Positions 23,405 through 33,655 of a stretch of DNA of 64,000 nt are shown one piece after another. Position numbers and translations under genes: made by a program. This stretch comes from Papio anubis. Its lineage: Eukaryota; Chordata; Mammalia; Primates; Cercopithecidae. The notes beneath the pieces are model-generated. The model was not told where the DNA came from and searched no databases. It was given only the letters and a program-made list of their open reading frames with translations. Location: the NCBI RefSeq assembly GCF_008728515.1, contig NC_044977.1:172345139-172409138 (forward strand). Direction: 5' to 3'. Within the stretch, counting starts at the first letter, position 1. Each line of letters starts with the position of its first letter.

Positions 23405-25321
23405 GTCTTTTTGTATATATTTAAGATATGCAACGTGATGTTATACATAGACATAATGGTTATGAGAGTCAAGCAAATTAACATGTCCATCACCTGGTGT
23501 AGTTACCTTTTTGTTTTTGTATTAAGAGCTTCTAAAATCTGCTCTCCTATCAAATTTTCTGTATATTTACAATATTATTAACTATAGTCCTCATGCTGCA
23601 TTAGGTCTCTAGAGTCATTCCTCCTAAATAACTGTGAGTTTGTACCTTCTGACCTACATCTCCCCATTTCCTCCCCCTACCTACTCATGCTACCCACTGT
23701 TTTACTCCCTGTTTCTACATATTCAACTTTTAAAGATTCCACATATAAATGACACCATGCAGTAGTTTTTTGTTTTTGTTTTTTTTTCTGTGCCTGGCTT
23801 ATTTCACTCAGCGTAATGCCCTTCAGGTTTATCTGTATTTTTGCAAATAACAGGACCTCTTTTTATAATTTCTGAATAATATCCTATTGTGTATATATAA
23901 TATATATGTACCATGATTTCTTTATTCATTCGTTGTTGATTGACTCTTAGGTTGCTGGACTATCTTGGCTATTGTGAACAATGCTGCAATGAACATAGAG
24001 TGTAGGTATCTCTGTGAGGTGCTGAATTCATTTCCCTTAGGTATATACCAAGCAGAGGGATTGCTAGGTTATGTGCTAGTTCTACTTTTAATTTATTGAG
24101 GAACTTCCACACTCTTTTTGTTGTACTGCTTTGCATTGCCCCCAACAGTGTACAAGTATTTTCTTTTCTCCACATCCTCGCTGATACTTTTATTTTTTGA
24201 CTTTTGAATAATAGCTATCCTAACAGGTGTGAGGTGATGTCTCATAGTTTTGATTTGCATTTCCCTGATTTACATGGTTTACAAATGTTTTCTACCACTC
24301 TGTAGGCTGCCTTTTCATTTTGTTGATTGTTTCCTTTACTGTGAAGCAGATTTTCAGTTTAATGTAGCCTCCCTCGTTTATTGTTGCCTTTATTGCCTGA
24401 TCTTTTGGTGTGATAGCCAAAGAAATCATTGCCAAAGCCACCATCAAGGGCTTTCTCTCTATGTTTTCTTCCAGAAATCTTGTGTTTTCAGATCTTACAT
24501 CTTTAATCCATTTTGAGTGGACTTTTTTGTGTATGGTATAAGATAAGGTCCAGCTTCATTCTATTGTATATGGATATCTAGTTTTCCAGCACTATTTATT
24601 GAAGAGCTATCCTTTCTTTCCACATTGTGTCTTTTTTGTGGCCTTGCCAAGAATTAGTTGCGCGTATAAGCTTGGGTTTATATCTGGCTCTCTATTCTCT
24701 TTCTTTGGTTTATGTGTCGTTTTTATGCCAGTAACATACTGTTTTGATTACTATAGCTTCATAATATCATTTGAAATATGCAATTGTGATGCTTCCAGCT
24801 TTTTCTTTCTTAAGATTGCTTTGTCTATTCAAGGTCTTTTGCAAGTCCATATGAATTCTAGTATTGCTTTTCTATTTCTGTCTAAAATACAATTAACATT
24901 TTATAGAGACTGTTTTGCATATGCATATTGTTTTGCAGGGTATAAACATTTAAAAAAATATTAATTATTCAATCCATTAATTGTAGATATATTTTCTTCA
25001 TTTGTGTCTTCTTCAATTCCTTTTATCAATGTTTTATAGTTTTCAGATCTTTCACTTGCTTGGTTGAGTTTATTTCTAAGTATTTAATTTTTTGGTGCTC
25101 CTGTAAATGCTACTGAAAATAATATTTTTTCTTAATTTCTTTTTGCATAGATCATTATTGGTGTAAAGAACTTATTTTTGTATTCTACTACTTTACTGAA
25201 TTCATTTATTAGTTCTAACAGGCTTCTTTCTTTGTTAGAGTCTAGGGTTTTCTATATATAGAATTATGTCATCTGCAAATAGGGATAATTTTACTTCTTC
25301 CAGGGAAGGATTATATCTATT
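23405..25321 (-). mobile_element. Older L1 (L1PB/L1MA age), antisense, 5'-truncated
   Basis: This is about 1.9 kb of L1 read on the minus strand. The 3' UTR lies at 23405-23750 and ORF2 continues to 25321. The phrases 'tggctattgtgaacaatgctgcaatgaac', 'tttgatttgcatttccctga' and 'atcattgccaaagcc...ggctttctctc' are the antisense of ORF2. A minus-strand stretch at 23969-24175 still reads IPLLGIYL, an ORF2 C-terminal motif also present in the big L1. The open frame at 24599-24964 on the plus strand is an antisense shadow. Many stops make it inert. Confidence 0.88.
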
Positions 25322-25440
25322 CCTGTTTTACAAATAGAAAACGTATGACATAGAAGTTGAATAACTTTACCAAAGCCATACAATTAGTAAATGGAGGATC
25401 CAGGACTGAAATGTAGGCAGGCTGACCCAAGAGCTCGTTC
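25322..25440 (-). mobile_element. MIR SINE, antisense
   Basis: 'cctgttttacaaatagaaaa', 'gttgaataactttacc', 'catacaattagtaaatgg' and 'ggatccaggactgaaatg' follow reverse MIR. It abuts the L1 truncation point, so the L1 probably landed in it. Confidence 0.7.
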
Positions 25441-25594
25441 TCCGAGGACAGATGAACATGCAACAGACTGCAGAACCCACTTTGAGGTGCCTCTTGGTTT
25501 CCAACCACAAATGAGGACACCTTGCTAGAGAAACCGTCCAAATAAAGGCTCATCCGTCATTTGCCTTGGGAGAGGCAGCTAAGCAGAAAATGCA

Positions 25595-25755
25595 CTAGAA
25601 TGGGAGTCAGAAGTACTGGATTCTGGCCCCAGGTTACTAAGCAACCTTAGGACTTTGAGTAAGTAACTTAGCAGCACTTATTCTTTAAATAGGGATGAAA
25701 ATACTTGTCCTGCCTCTTTTTAGTGGGCAGTTATAAGGATCAATTGATATCTTTT
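25595..25755 (+). mobile_element. MIR SINE
   Basis: 'gagtcagaagtactggattc', 'tttgagtaagtaacttagc' and 'tgaaaatacttgtcctgcc' follow sense MIR. The full L1 inserted about 50 bp downstream. Confidence 0.75.
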
Positions 25756-25768
25756 GTGTGAAAGTATA

Positions 25769-26323
25769 TTATGAAATATAAAACTCTCTACAAATAGTAG
25801 GTAGAGAGGGGCTTGGGGGAGCAGGGGGCGGAGCAAGATGGCCGAATAGGAACAGCTCCAGTCTCCAACTCCCAGCGCCAGCGACACAGAAGACCGGTGA
25901 TTTCTGCATTTTCAACTGAGGTACTGGGTTCATCTCACTGGGGAGTGCCGGACGATCGGTGCTGGTCAGCTGCTGCAGCCCGACCAGCGAGAGCTGAAGC
26001 AGGGCGAAGCATCCCCTCACCTGGGAAGCGCAAGGGGGAAGGGAATCCCTTTTCCTAGCCAGGGGAACTGAGACACACAACACCTGGAAAATATGGTAAC
26101 TCCCACCCCAATACTGCGCTTTAAGCAAACAGGCACACCAGGAGATCATATCCCACACGTGGCCGGGAGGGTCCCACGCCCACGGAGCCTCCCTCATTGC
26201 TAGCACAGCAGTCTGTGATCTACCAGCAAGGCAGCAGCGAGGCTGGGGGAGGGGCGCCCGCCATTGCTGAGGCTTAAGTAGGTAAACAAAGCTGCTGGGA
26301 AGCTCCAACTGGGTGGAGCTCAC
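25769..26323 (-). other. Antisense open frame across the L1 5' UTR boundary (ORF0-like position)
   Basis: An uninterrupted 184-codon minus-strand frame starts inside the L1 5' UTR and reads out into flanking DNA. It lies where primate L1s carry the antisense ORF0. The length of the open frame may reflect the GC-rich UTR; the last 17 codons or so are flanking genomic sequence. No domain is recognised. I rate it a possible ORF0-derived frame, not a gene. Confidence 0.3.
25803..25818. repeat. 16-bp target-site duplication, left copy, of the full L1
   Basis: AGAGAGGGGCTTGGGG matches 32016-32031 exactly, directly bracketing the L1. No sequence lies between the tail and the right copy, so there is no 3' transduction. 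Confidence 0.95.
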
Positions 26324-26863
26324 AGCAGCTCAAGGAAACCTGCCTGTCTCTGTAGACTCCACCTCTGGGGACAGGGCACAGCTACACAACAACAACAACA
26401 ACAAAAAAAGCAGCAGAAACCTCTGCAGACGCAAACGACTCTGTCTGACAGCTTTGAAGAGAGCAGTGGATCTCCCAACACGGAGGTTGAGATCTGAGAA
26501 GGGACAGACTGCCTGCTCAAGTGGGTCCCTGACCCCTGAGTAGCCTAACTGGGAGACATCCCCCACTAGGGGCAGTCTGACACCCCACACCTCACAGGGT
26601 GGAGTACACCCCTGAGAGGAAGCTTCCAAAGCAAGAATCAGACAGGTACACTCGCTGTTCAGAAATATTCTATCTTCTGCAGCCTCTGCTGCTGATACCC
26701 AGGCAAACAGGGTCTGGAGTGGACCTCAAGCAATCTCCAACAGACCTACAGCTGAGGGTCCTGACTGTTAGAAGGAAAACTATCAAACAGGAAGGACACC
26801 TACACCAAAACCCCATCAGTACATCACCATCATCAAAGACCAGAGGCAGATAAAACCACAAAG
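25819..26863 (+). promoter_or_regulatory. L1 5' UTR with internal promoter and YY1 site
   Basis: About 1.05 kb, GC- and CpG-richer than its surroundings. The YY1-binding core AAGATGGCC at 25835-25843 sits about 17 bp from the element start, where YY1 directs accurate start-site choice in L1 (family knowledge). A short CAA-repeat plus A-run at 26388-26409 interrupts the UTR. In L1s this region also drives antisense transcription; see the antisense open frame at 25769-26323. Confidence 0.85.
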
Positions 26864-27879
26864 ATGGGGAAAAAGCAGGGCAGAAAAGCTGGAAATTCAA
26901 AAAATAAGAGCGCATCTCCCCCGGCAAAGGAGCGCAGCTCATCGCCAGCAACGGATCAAAGCTGGACGGAGAATGACTTTGACGAGATGAGAGAAGAAGG
27001 CTTCAGTCCATCAAATTTCTCAGAGCTAAAGGAGGAATTACGTACCCAGCGCAAAGAAACTAAAAATCTTGAAAAAAAAGTGGAAGAATTGATGGCTAGA
27101 GTAATTAATGCAGAGAAGTTCCTAAACAAAATGAAAGAGATGAAAACCATGACACGAGAAATACGTGACAAATGCACAAGCTTCAGTAACCGACTCGATC
27201 AACTGGAAGAAAGAGTATCAGCGATTGAGGATCAAATGAACGAAATGAAGCGAGAGGAGAAACCAAAAGAAAAAAGAAGAAAAAGAAATGAACAAAGCCT
27301 GCAAGAAGTATGGGATTATGTAAAAAGACCAAATCTACGTCTGATTGGGGTGCCTGAAAGTGAGGGGAAAATGGAACCAAGTTGGAAAACACTCTTCAGG
27401 ATATCATCCAGGAGAACTTCCCCAACCTAGTAGGGCAGGCCAACATTCAAATCCAGGAAATACAGAGAATGCCCCAAAGATACTCCTCGAGAAGAGCAAC
27501 TCCAAGACACATAATTGCCAGATTCACCAAAGTTGAAATGAAGGAAAAAATCTTAAGGGCAGCCAGAGAGAAAGGTCGGGTTACCCACAAAGGGAAGCCC
27601 ATCAGACTCACAGCAGATCTCTCGGCAGAAACTCTCCAAGCCAGAAGAGAGTGGGGGCCAATATTCAACATTCTTAAAGAAAAGAATTTTAAACCCAGAA
27701 TTTCATATCCAGCCAAACTAAGTTTCATAAGTGAAGGAGAAATAAAATCCTTGACAGATAAGCAAATGCTTAGAGATTTTGTCACCACTAGGCCTGCCTT
27801 ACAAGAGACCCTGAAGGAAGCACTCAACATGGAAAGGAACAACCGGAACCAGCCACTGCAAAAACATGCCAAAATGTAA
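26864..27879 (+). pseudogene. L1 ORF1 (RNA-binding chaperone), frameshifted
   Basis: ORF1p is the trimeric coiled-coil RNA-binding protein that packages L1 RNA in the cytoplasm. The frame opens at 26864 with MGKKQGRKAGNSKNK. A coiled-coil region follows (about residues 50-150, heptad-like Leu/Glu/Lys with LDQLEERVSAIEDQMNEMK), then the start of the RRM (RPNLRLIGVPES). At about 27363 one base is missing, and the frame runs off to a stop at 27430. The rest of the RRM and the C-terminal domain stay open in the next frame to the stop at 27877-27879 (AARE, ARREWGPIFNILKEKNF visible). Total length allowing for the lost base equals the standard 338 codons. The frames at 27345-27536 and 27382-27879 are parts of this gene. 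Confidence 0.95.
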
Positions 27880-27942
27880 AGACCATCGAGGCTAGGAAGA
27901 AACTGTATCAACTAATGAGCAAAATAACCAGTTAATATCATA

Positions 27943-30900
27943 ATGGCAGGATAAAGTTCACACATAACAATCTTAACCTTAAATGTAAATGGACTAAATG
28001 CTCCAATGAAAAGACACAGACTGGCAAACTGGATAAAGAGTCAAGACCCATCAGTCTGCTGTATTCAGGAGACCCATCTCACACGCAGAGACATACATAG
28101 GCTCAAAATAAAGGGATGGAGGAACATTTACCAAGCAAATGGAGAACAAAAAAAAAGCGGGGGTTGCAATCCTAGTCTCTGATAAAACAGACTTTAAACC
28201 ATCAAAGATCAAAAGAGACAAAGAAGGCCATTACATAATGGTAAAGGGATCAATTCAACAGGAAGAGCTAACTATCCTAAATATATATGCACCCAATACA
28301 GGAGCACCCAGATTCATAAAGCAAGTCCTTAGAGACTTACAAAGAGACTTAGACTCCCATACAATAATAATGGAGGACTTCAACACTCCACTGTCAACAT
28401 TAGACAGATCAACGAGACAGAAAGTTAACAAGGATATCCAGGAATTGAACTCATCTCTGCAGCAAGCAGACCTAATAGACATCTATAGAACTCTCCACCC
28501 CAAATCAACAGAATATACATTCTTCTCAGCACCACATCGCACTTCTTCCAAAATTGACCACATAGTTGGAAGTGAAGCACTCCTCAGCAAATGTACAAGA
28601 ACAGAAATTATAACAAACTGTCTCTCAGACCACAGTGCAATCAAACTAGAACTCAGGACTAAGAAACTCAATCAAAACCGCTCAACTACATGGAAACTGA
28701 ACAACCTGCTCCTGAATGACTACTGGGTACATAACGAAATGAAGGCAGAAATAAAGATGTTCTTTGAAACCAATGAGAACAAAGATACAACATATCAGAA
28801 TCTCTGGGACACATTTAAAGCAGTGTGTAGAGGGAAATTTATAGCACTAAATGCCCACAAGAGAAAGCAGGAAAGATCTAAAATTGACACTCTAACATCA
28901 CAATTAAAAGAAGTAGAGAAGCAAGAGCAAACACTCAAAAGCTAGCAGAAGGCAAGAAATAACTAAGATCAGAGCAGAACTGAAGGAGATAGAGACACAA
29001 AAAACCCTCCAAAAAATCAATGAATCCAGGAGTTGGTTTTTTGAAAAGATCAACAAAATTGACAGACCACTAGCAAGACTAATAAAGAAGAAAAGAGAGA
29101 AGAATCAAATCGACGCAATTAAAAATGATAAAGGGGATATCACCACCGACCCCACAGAAATACAAACTACCATCAGAGAATACTATAAACACCTCTACGC
29201 AAATAAACTGGAAAATCTAGAAGAAATGGATAATTTCCTGGACACTTACACTCTTCCAAGACTAAACCAGGAAGAAGTTGAATCCCTGAATAGACCAATA
29301 GTAGGCTCTGAAATTGAAGCAATAATTAATAGCCTACAAACCAAAAAAAGTCCAGGACCAGATGGATTCACAGCTGAATTCTACCAGAGGTACAAGGAGG
29401 AGTTGGTACCATTCCTTCTGAAACTATTCCAATCAATAGAAAAAGAGGGAATCCTCCCTAACTCATTTTATGAGGCCAACATCATCCTGATACCAAAGCC
29501 TGGCAGAGACACAACAAAAAAAGAGAATTTTAGACCAATATCCCTGATGAACATCGATGCAAAAATCCTCAATAAAATACTGGCAAACCGGATTCAGCAA
29601 CACATCAAAAAGCTTATCCACCATGATCAAGTGGGCTTCATCCCTGGGATGCAAGGCTGGTTCAACATTCGCAAATCAATAAACATAATCCAGCATATAA
29701 ACAGAACCAAAGACAAGAACCACATGATTATCTCAATAGATGCAGAAAAGGCTTTTGACAAAATTCAACAGCCCTTCATGCTAAAAACGCTCAATAAATT
29801 CGGTATTGATGGAACGTACCTCAAAATAATAAGAGCTATTTATGACAAACCCACAGCCAATATCATACTGAATGGGCAAAAACTGGAAAAATTCCCTTTG
29901 AAAACTGGCACAAGACAGGGATGCCCTCTCTCACCACTCCTATTCAACATAGTGTTGGAAGTTCTGGCTAGGGCAATCAGGCAAGAGAAAGAAATCAAGG
30001 GTATTCAGTTAGGAAAAGAAGAAGTCAAATTGTCCCTCTTTGCAGATGACATGATTGTATATTTAGAAAACCCCATTGTCTCAGCCCAAAATCTCCTTAA
30101 GCTGATAAGCAACTTCAGCAAAGTCTCAGGATACACAATTAATGTGCAAAAATCACAAGCATTCTTATACACCAATAACAGACAAACACAGAGCCAAATC
30201 ATGAATGAACTTCCATTCACAATTGCTTCAAAGAGAATCAAATACCTAGGAATCCAACTTACAAGGGATGTAAAGGACCTCTTCAAGGAGAACTACAAAC
30301 CACTGCTCAGTGAAATAAAAGAGGACACAAACAAATGGAAGAACATACCATGCTCATGGATAGGAAGAATCAATATCGTGAAAATGGCCATACTGCCCAA
30401 GGTAATTTATAGATTCAATGCCATCCCCATCAAGCTACCAATGAGTTTCTTCACAGAATTGGAAAAAACTGCTTTAAAGTTCATATGGAACCAAAAAAGA
30501 GCCCGCATCTCCAAGACAATCCTAAGTCAAAAGAACAAAGCTGGAGGCATCACGCTACCTGACTTCAAACTATACTACAAGGCTACAGTAACCAAAACAG
30601 CATGGTACTGGTACCAAAACAGAGATATAGACCAATGGAACAGAACAGAGTCCTCAGAAATAATACCACACATCTACAGCCATCTGATCTTTGACAAACC
30701 TGAGAGAAACAAGAAATGGGGAAAGGATTCCCTATTTAATAAATGGTTTAATAAATGGTGCTGGGAAAATTGGCTAGCCATAAGTAGAAAGCTGAAACTG
30801 GATCCTTTCCTTACTCCTTATACGAAAATTAATTCAAGATGGATTAGAGACTTAAATGTTAGACCTAATACCATAAAAATCCTAGAGGAAAACCTAGGTA

Positions 30901-31781
30901 GTACCATTCAGGACATAGGCATGGGCAAAGACTTCATGTCTAAAACACCAAAAGCAACGGCAGCAAAAGGCAAAATTGACAAATGGGATCTAATTAAACT
31001 AAAGAGCTTCTGCACAGCAAAAGAAACTACCATCAGAGTGAACAGGCAACCTACAGAATGGGAGAACATGTTTGCAATCTACTTATCTGACAAAGGGCTA
31101 ATATCCAGAACCTACAAAGAACTCAAACAAATTTACAAGAAAAAAACAAACAACTCCATCAAAAAGTGGGCAAAGGATATGAACAGACAGTTCTCAAAAG
31201 AAGACATTCATACAGCCAACAGACATATGAAAAAATGCTCATCATCACTGGCCATCAGAGAAATGCAAATCAAAACCACAATGAGATACCATCTCACACC
31301 AGTTAGAATGGCGATCATTAAAAAGTCAGGCAACAACAGATGCTGGAGAGGATGTGGAGAAATAGGAACACTTTTACACTGTTGGTGGGATTGTAAACTA
31401 GTTCAACCATTATGGAAAACAGTATGGCGATTCCTCAAGGATCTAGAACTAGATGTACCATATGACCCAGCCATCCCATTACTGGGGATATACCCAAAGG
31501 ATTATAAATTATGCTGCTATAAAGACACATGCACACGTATGTTTATTGCAGCACTATTCACAATAGCAAAGACTTGGAATCAACCCAAATGTCCATCAGT
31601 GACAGACTGGATTAAGAAAATGTGGCACATATACACCATGGAATACTATGCAGCCATAAAAAAGGATGAGTTTGTGTCCTTTGTAGGGACATGGATGCAG
31701 CTGGAAACCATCATTCTTAGCAAACTATCACAAGAACAGAAAACCAAACACTGCATGTTCTCACTCATAGGTGGGAACTGA
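27943..31781 (+). pseudogene. L1 ORF2 (endonuclease / reverse transcriptase), multiply broken
   Basis: ORF2p nicks DNA and copies L1 RNA at the nick. Start ATG at 27943, 63 bp after the ORF1 stop. Three breaks are visible. Codon 4 is TAA (27952-27954). One base is gained at the A/G run near 28147-28162. Two bases are lost near 28934, ending the second open block at 28945. The frame then stays open to 31781; its first ATG-led block is 29226-31781 (851 codons). Endonuclease motifs survive: QETHL, NIYAPNTG, DFN (28376-28384), KIDHIVGS and SDHS. The RT catalytic FADD is at 30039-30050. The C-terminal zinc knuckle keeps Cys 31341, Cys 31353, His 31377 and Cys 31392. A 12-bp in-frame duplication (30735-30758) adds four residues, giving 1279 codons against the usual 1275. 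Confidence 0.96.
30735..30758 (+). repeat. 12-bp in-frame tandem duplication in L1 ORF2
   Basis: TTTAATAAATGG occurs twice head to tail (30735-30746, 30747-30758), so the protein reads FNKWFNKWCW where one FNKW is usual. It keeps the frame. Confidence 0.93.
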
Positions 31782-31980
31782 ACAATGAGATCACTCGGAC
31801 TCAGGAAGGGGAACAACACACACCGGGGTCTATCATGGGGAGGGGGGAGGGGGGAGGGATTGCACTGGGAGTTATACCTGATGTAAATGATGAGTTGATG
31901 GGTGCAGCACACCAACATGGCACAAGTATACATATGTCACAAACCTGCATGTTATGCACATGTACCCTACAACTTAAAGT
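31782..31980 (+). promoter_or_regulatory. L1 3' UTR with G-rich tract
   Basis: Begins after the ORF2 stop and ends in 'acttaaagtat' before the tail. At 31837-31858 lie four G-runs of 4, 6, 6 and 3 separated by single A residues, a plausible G-quadruplex on the plus strand. This tract is a conserved feature of young primate L1 3' UTRs. Confidence 0.85.
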
Positions 31981-32015
31981 ATAATAATAATAAATAAATA
32001 AATAAATAAATAAAA
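31981..32015 (+). repeat. L1 tail turned TAA/TAAA microsatellite
   Basis: The tail is not pure A but TAA then TAAA units, typical of a tail seeded at L1 integration and since expanded by slippage. Confidence 0.85.
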
Positions 32016-32031
32016 AGAGAGGGGCTTGGGG
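32016..32031. repeat. 16-bp target-site duplication, right copy, of the full L1
   Basis: Exact match to 25803-25818. Confidence 0.95.
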
Positions 32032-33010
32032 CATAAATTTTGTATGTTGAAAGAAATGAGTATTTTAGGATAAGATAAGATGTTTTGTGACCTTTCCCAT
32101 ATAGCTTTTTCCATCCATTCTAGCTTTCATTCCCTCACCTTGTGATTTTTTGCCTTTTATTCCTACTGACCCATAAATTAAGAGATTTTTACATTTTTGT
32201 GTGGATGAGGGGAGTTTTGAGAACATTAACAAGACAGGGAGAAACTCAGGCCCTTGCTGAGATAAGTCATTCAGATCAGAATTAGGCTGAAAATGTATGC
32301 AAAGTGGTTCCCAAATCAGTATCTTCAGTGATTTTAGCAAAAAGTAAAGACACCTGAAACTGAGTGCTTTTTAAGACCCTCAAATACTTATTGAGGTTTC
32401 CAGCTGTCTTTAGATCATATTGTGTGGTGGTTAGAATTTCAAGTACTTTTCCAGAGCCTCCTACCTTGAAAGCTCTGGACAGCCTCCTGTTGGCATCACA
32501 TCAGTGTAATTTGTATATTCTGATCCCCTGGTGCCTGGGGAGTGAATGATGAAATATTCATGCTTGTGACCATTCATTTTCCCTCCGCTGAAAGTCTCTG
32601 CTATCATCCTCTTGAAAGAGAGTTATGGAATTTACCTGCTGCTAAATGCCTGTGCTCTTATGAAAATGCCCAAATCAAATTCACAAAATTAGGTTTCCAA
32701 TTTGAATCAGCTTAGAGTGGATCCTAGATAAAACTATTAGAGTCTTTCCTGTGACTTCCTTTCATTGTTTTCAACTCCCCACCTGAGAACTCATTTGACT
32801 TTCTGTTCCCGGAGCTTCAATGTAGTTGGAGAAGTGTCCTTGTCTCATAGATTGATACATTTGTCAACTCAAGTGTGATATAGATATTTTTATATCTTAC
32901 TTTCTAACATCATAAGTCTCATTTTGGACATATAACACTTTAGAACTTCTGGATTTTCCTGGAGGTAGCTCTCATTTAAACTTATAAGACCAAGGTCACA
33001 AAAATCAAGC
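32032..33010. other. Unique sequence, no gene recognised
   Basis: No transposon signature. Open frames of 61-91 codons on both strands without domains. Confidence 0.45.
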
Positions 33011-33309
33011 GTTCCTGGGCGTGGTGACTCATGCCTGTAATACCAGCAATTTGGGAGGCTGAGGCAGGAGGATCACTTGAGCCTGAGAGTTTGAGACTAT
33101 CCTGGGCAACACAGTGAGATTCCCCATCTCTATAAAAACATTTAAAAATTAGTCGGGCATGGTAACATGCACCTGTGGTCCCAGCTACTTGGGAGACCTT
33201 GGTGGGAGAATGACTTGAGCCTGGGTGGTCAAGGCTGCAATGAGCCATGATCGTACCACAGCACTCCAACCTGGGTGACAGAATGAGACCCTGTCTCAAA
33301 AGAAAAAAA
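33011..33309 (+). mobile_element. AluJ
   Basis: Diverged dimeric Alu from 'cctgggcgtggtgactcatg' to 'gagaccctgtctcaaaag'. J-type positions ('aggatcacttgagcctgag', 'gaccttggtgggag') are visible. Imperfect duplications of AARTCAAG flank it. Confidence 0.88.
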
Positions 33310-33396
33310 GAAGTCAAGAGTCAATTTTAAGTAAATAAATTTGTCACTCAAATTGGAAACAACTTGTAAACACTTTATACTGTAAATCTTTAATGC

Positions 33397-33655
33397 TGTA
33401 AACACTTTTGCAGTCCCAAAGGAAACTGACTAACCCATGTTCTGCTATTTATAGGTCCACTGCAGCTGAAGGCCATTGCTCTTGAAATTTCACCTGTCAC
33501 CTCAGACAAGCAAGCAAGGAATGAATAGCTAGGACTGTGTTGTGTTTCCTGTGAGGCCACATCTCAGTTTAGATTCTTGAGATGAGGATCTAGATGCAAG
33601 TAATTTATTTAGGAGATGATCCCAGGAAACAGGGTTGAGGCAGGGGTAGAATGAG
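33397..33655 (+). repeat. Left arm of a 260-bp inverted duplication
   Basis: Reading this arm forward matches the reverse complement of 36007-36266 at roughly 95 percent by eye, from TGTAAACACTTTTGCAGTCC to GCAGGGGTARAATGAG. Differences include 'ataggtccactgc' against 'acaggccactgc' and a 2-bp GT gain in the other arm. Because both arms can be translated, similar open frames appear at 33529-33822 (minus) and 35924-36214 (plus); these are not evidence of a gene. The spacer is about 2.35 kb. Confidence 0.93.

Larger units (their letters stand above)
25819..32015 (+). mobile_element. Near-full-length LINE-1, Old World monkey lineage
   Basis: About 6.2 kb, with a 5' UTR, ORF1, short inter-ORF spacer, ORF2, 3' UTR and an A-rich tail of TAA/TAAA units, bracketed by perfect 16-bp duplications. 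The 5' end begins GAGCAGGGGGCGGAGCAAGATGG, so the element is essentially full length. The 3' UTR wording ('gagatcactcggactcagg', 'tatcatggggaggggg', 'gggagttatacctgatgt') is that of cercopithecoid L1s, not of human L1PA1-5. Several frame breaks make it unable to move now. A replication-competent source copy must have supplied the machinery or been its parent. Confidence 0.97.

Noticed and set aside
24599..24964. 121-codon plus-strand frame with hydrophobic segments
   Set aside because: It lies antisense to an old L1 ORF2; such Phe/Leu-rich shadows are usual there.
26313..26853. Several frames in the L1 5' UTR as genes
   Set aside because: The UTR is GC-rich and has few stops in any frame; the frames have no conserved start or domain.
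28139..28945. 268-codon open frame as a separate nuclease gene
   Set aside because: It is the L1 ORF2 endonuclease block between a +1 and a -2 frameshift.
29226..31781. 851-codon open frame as a functional reverse-transcriptase gene
   Set aside because: It is the C-terminal two thirds of L1 ORF2, starting at an internal ATG after a frameshift. It lacks the endonuclease and has no promoter of its own.
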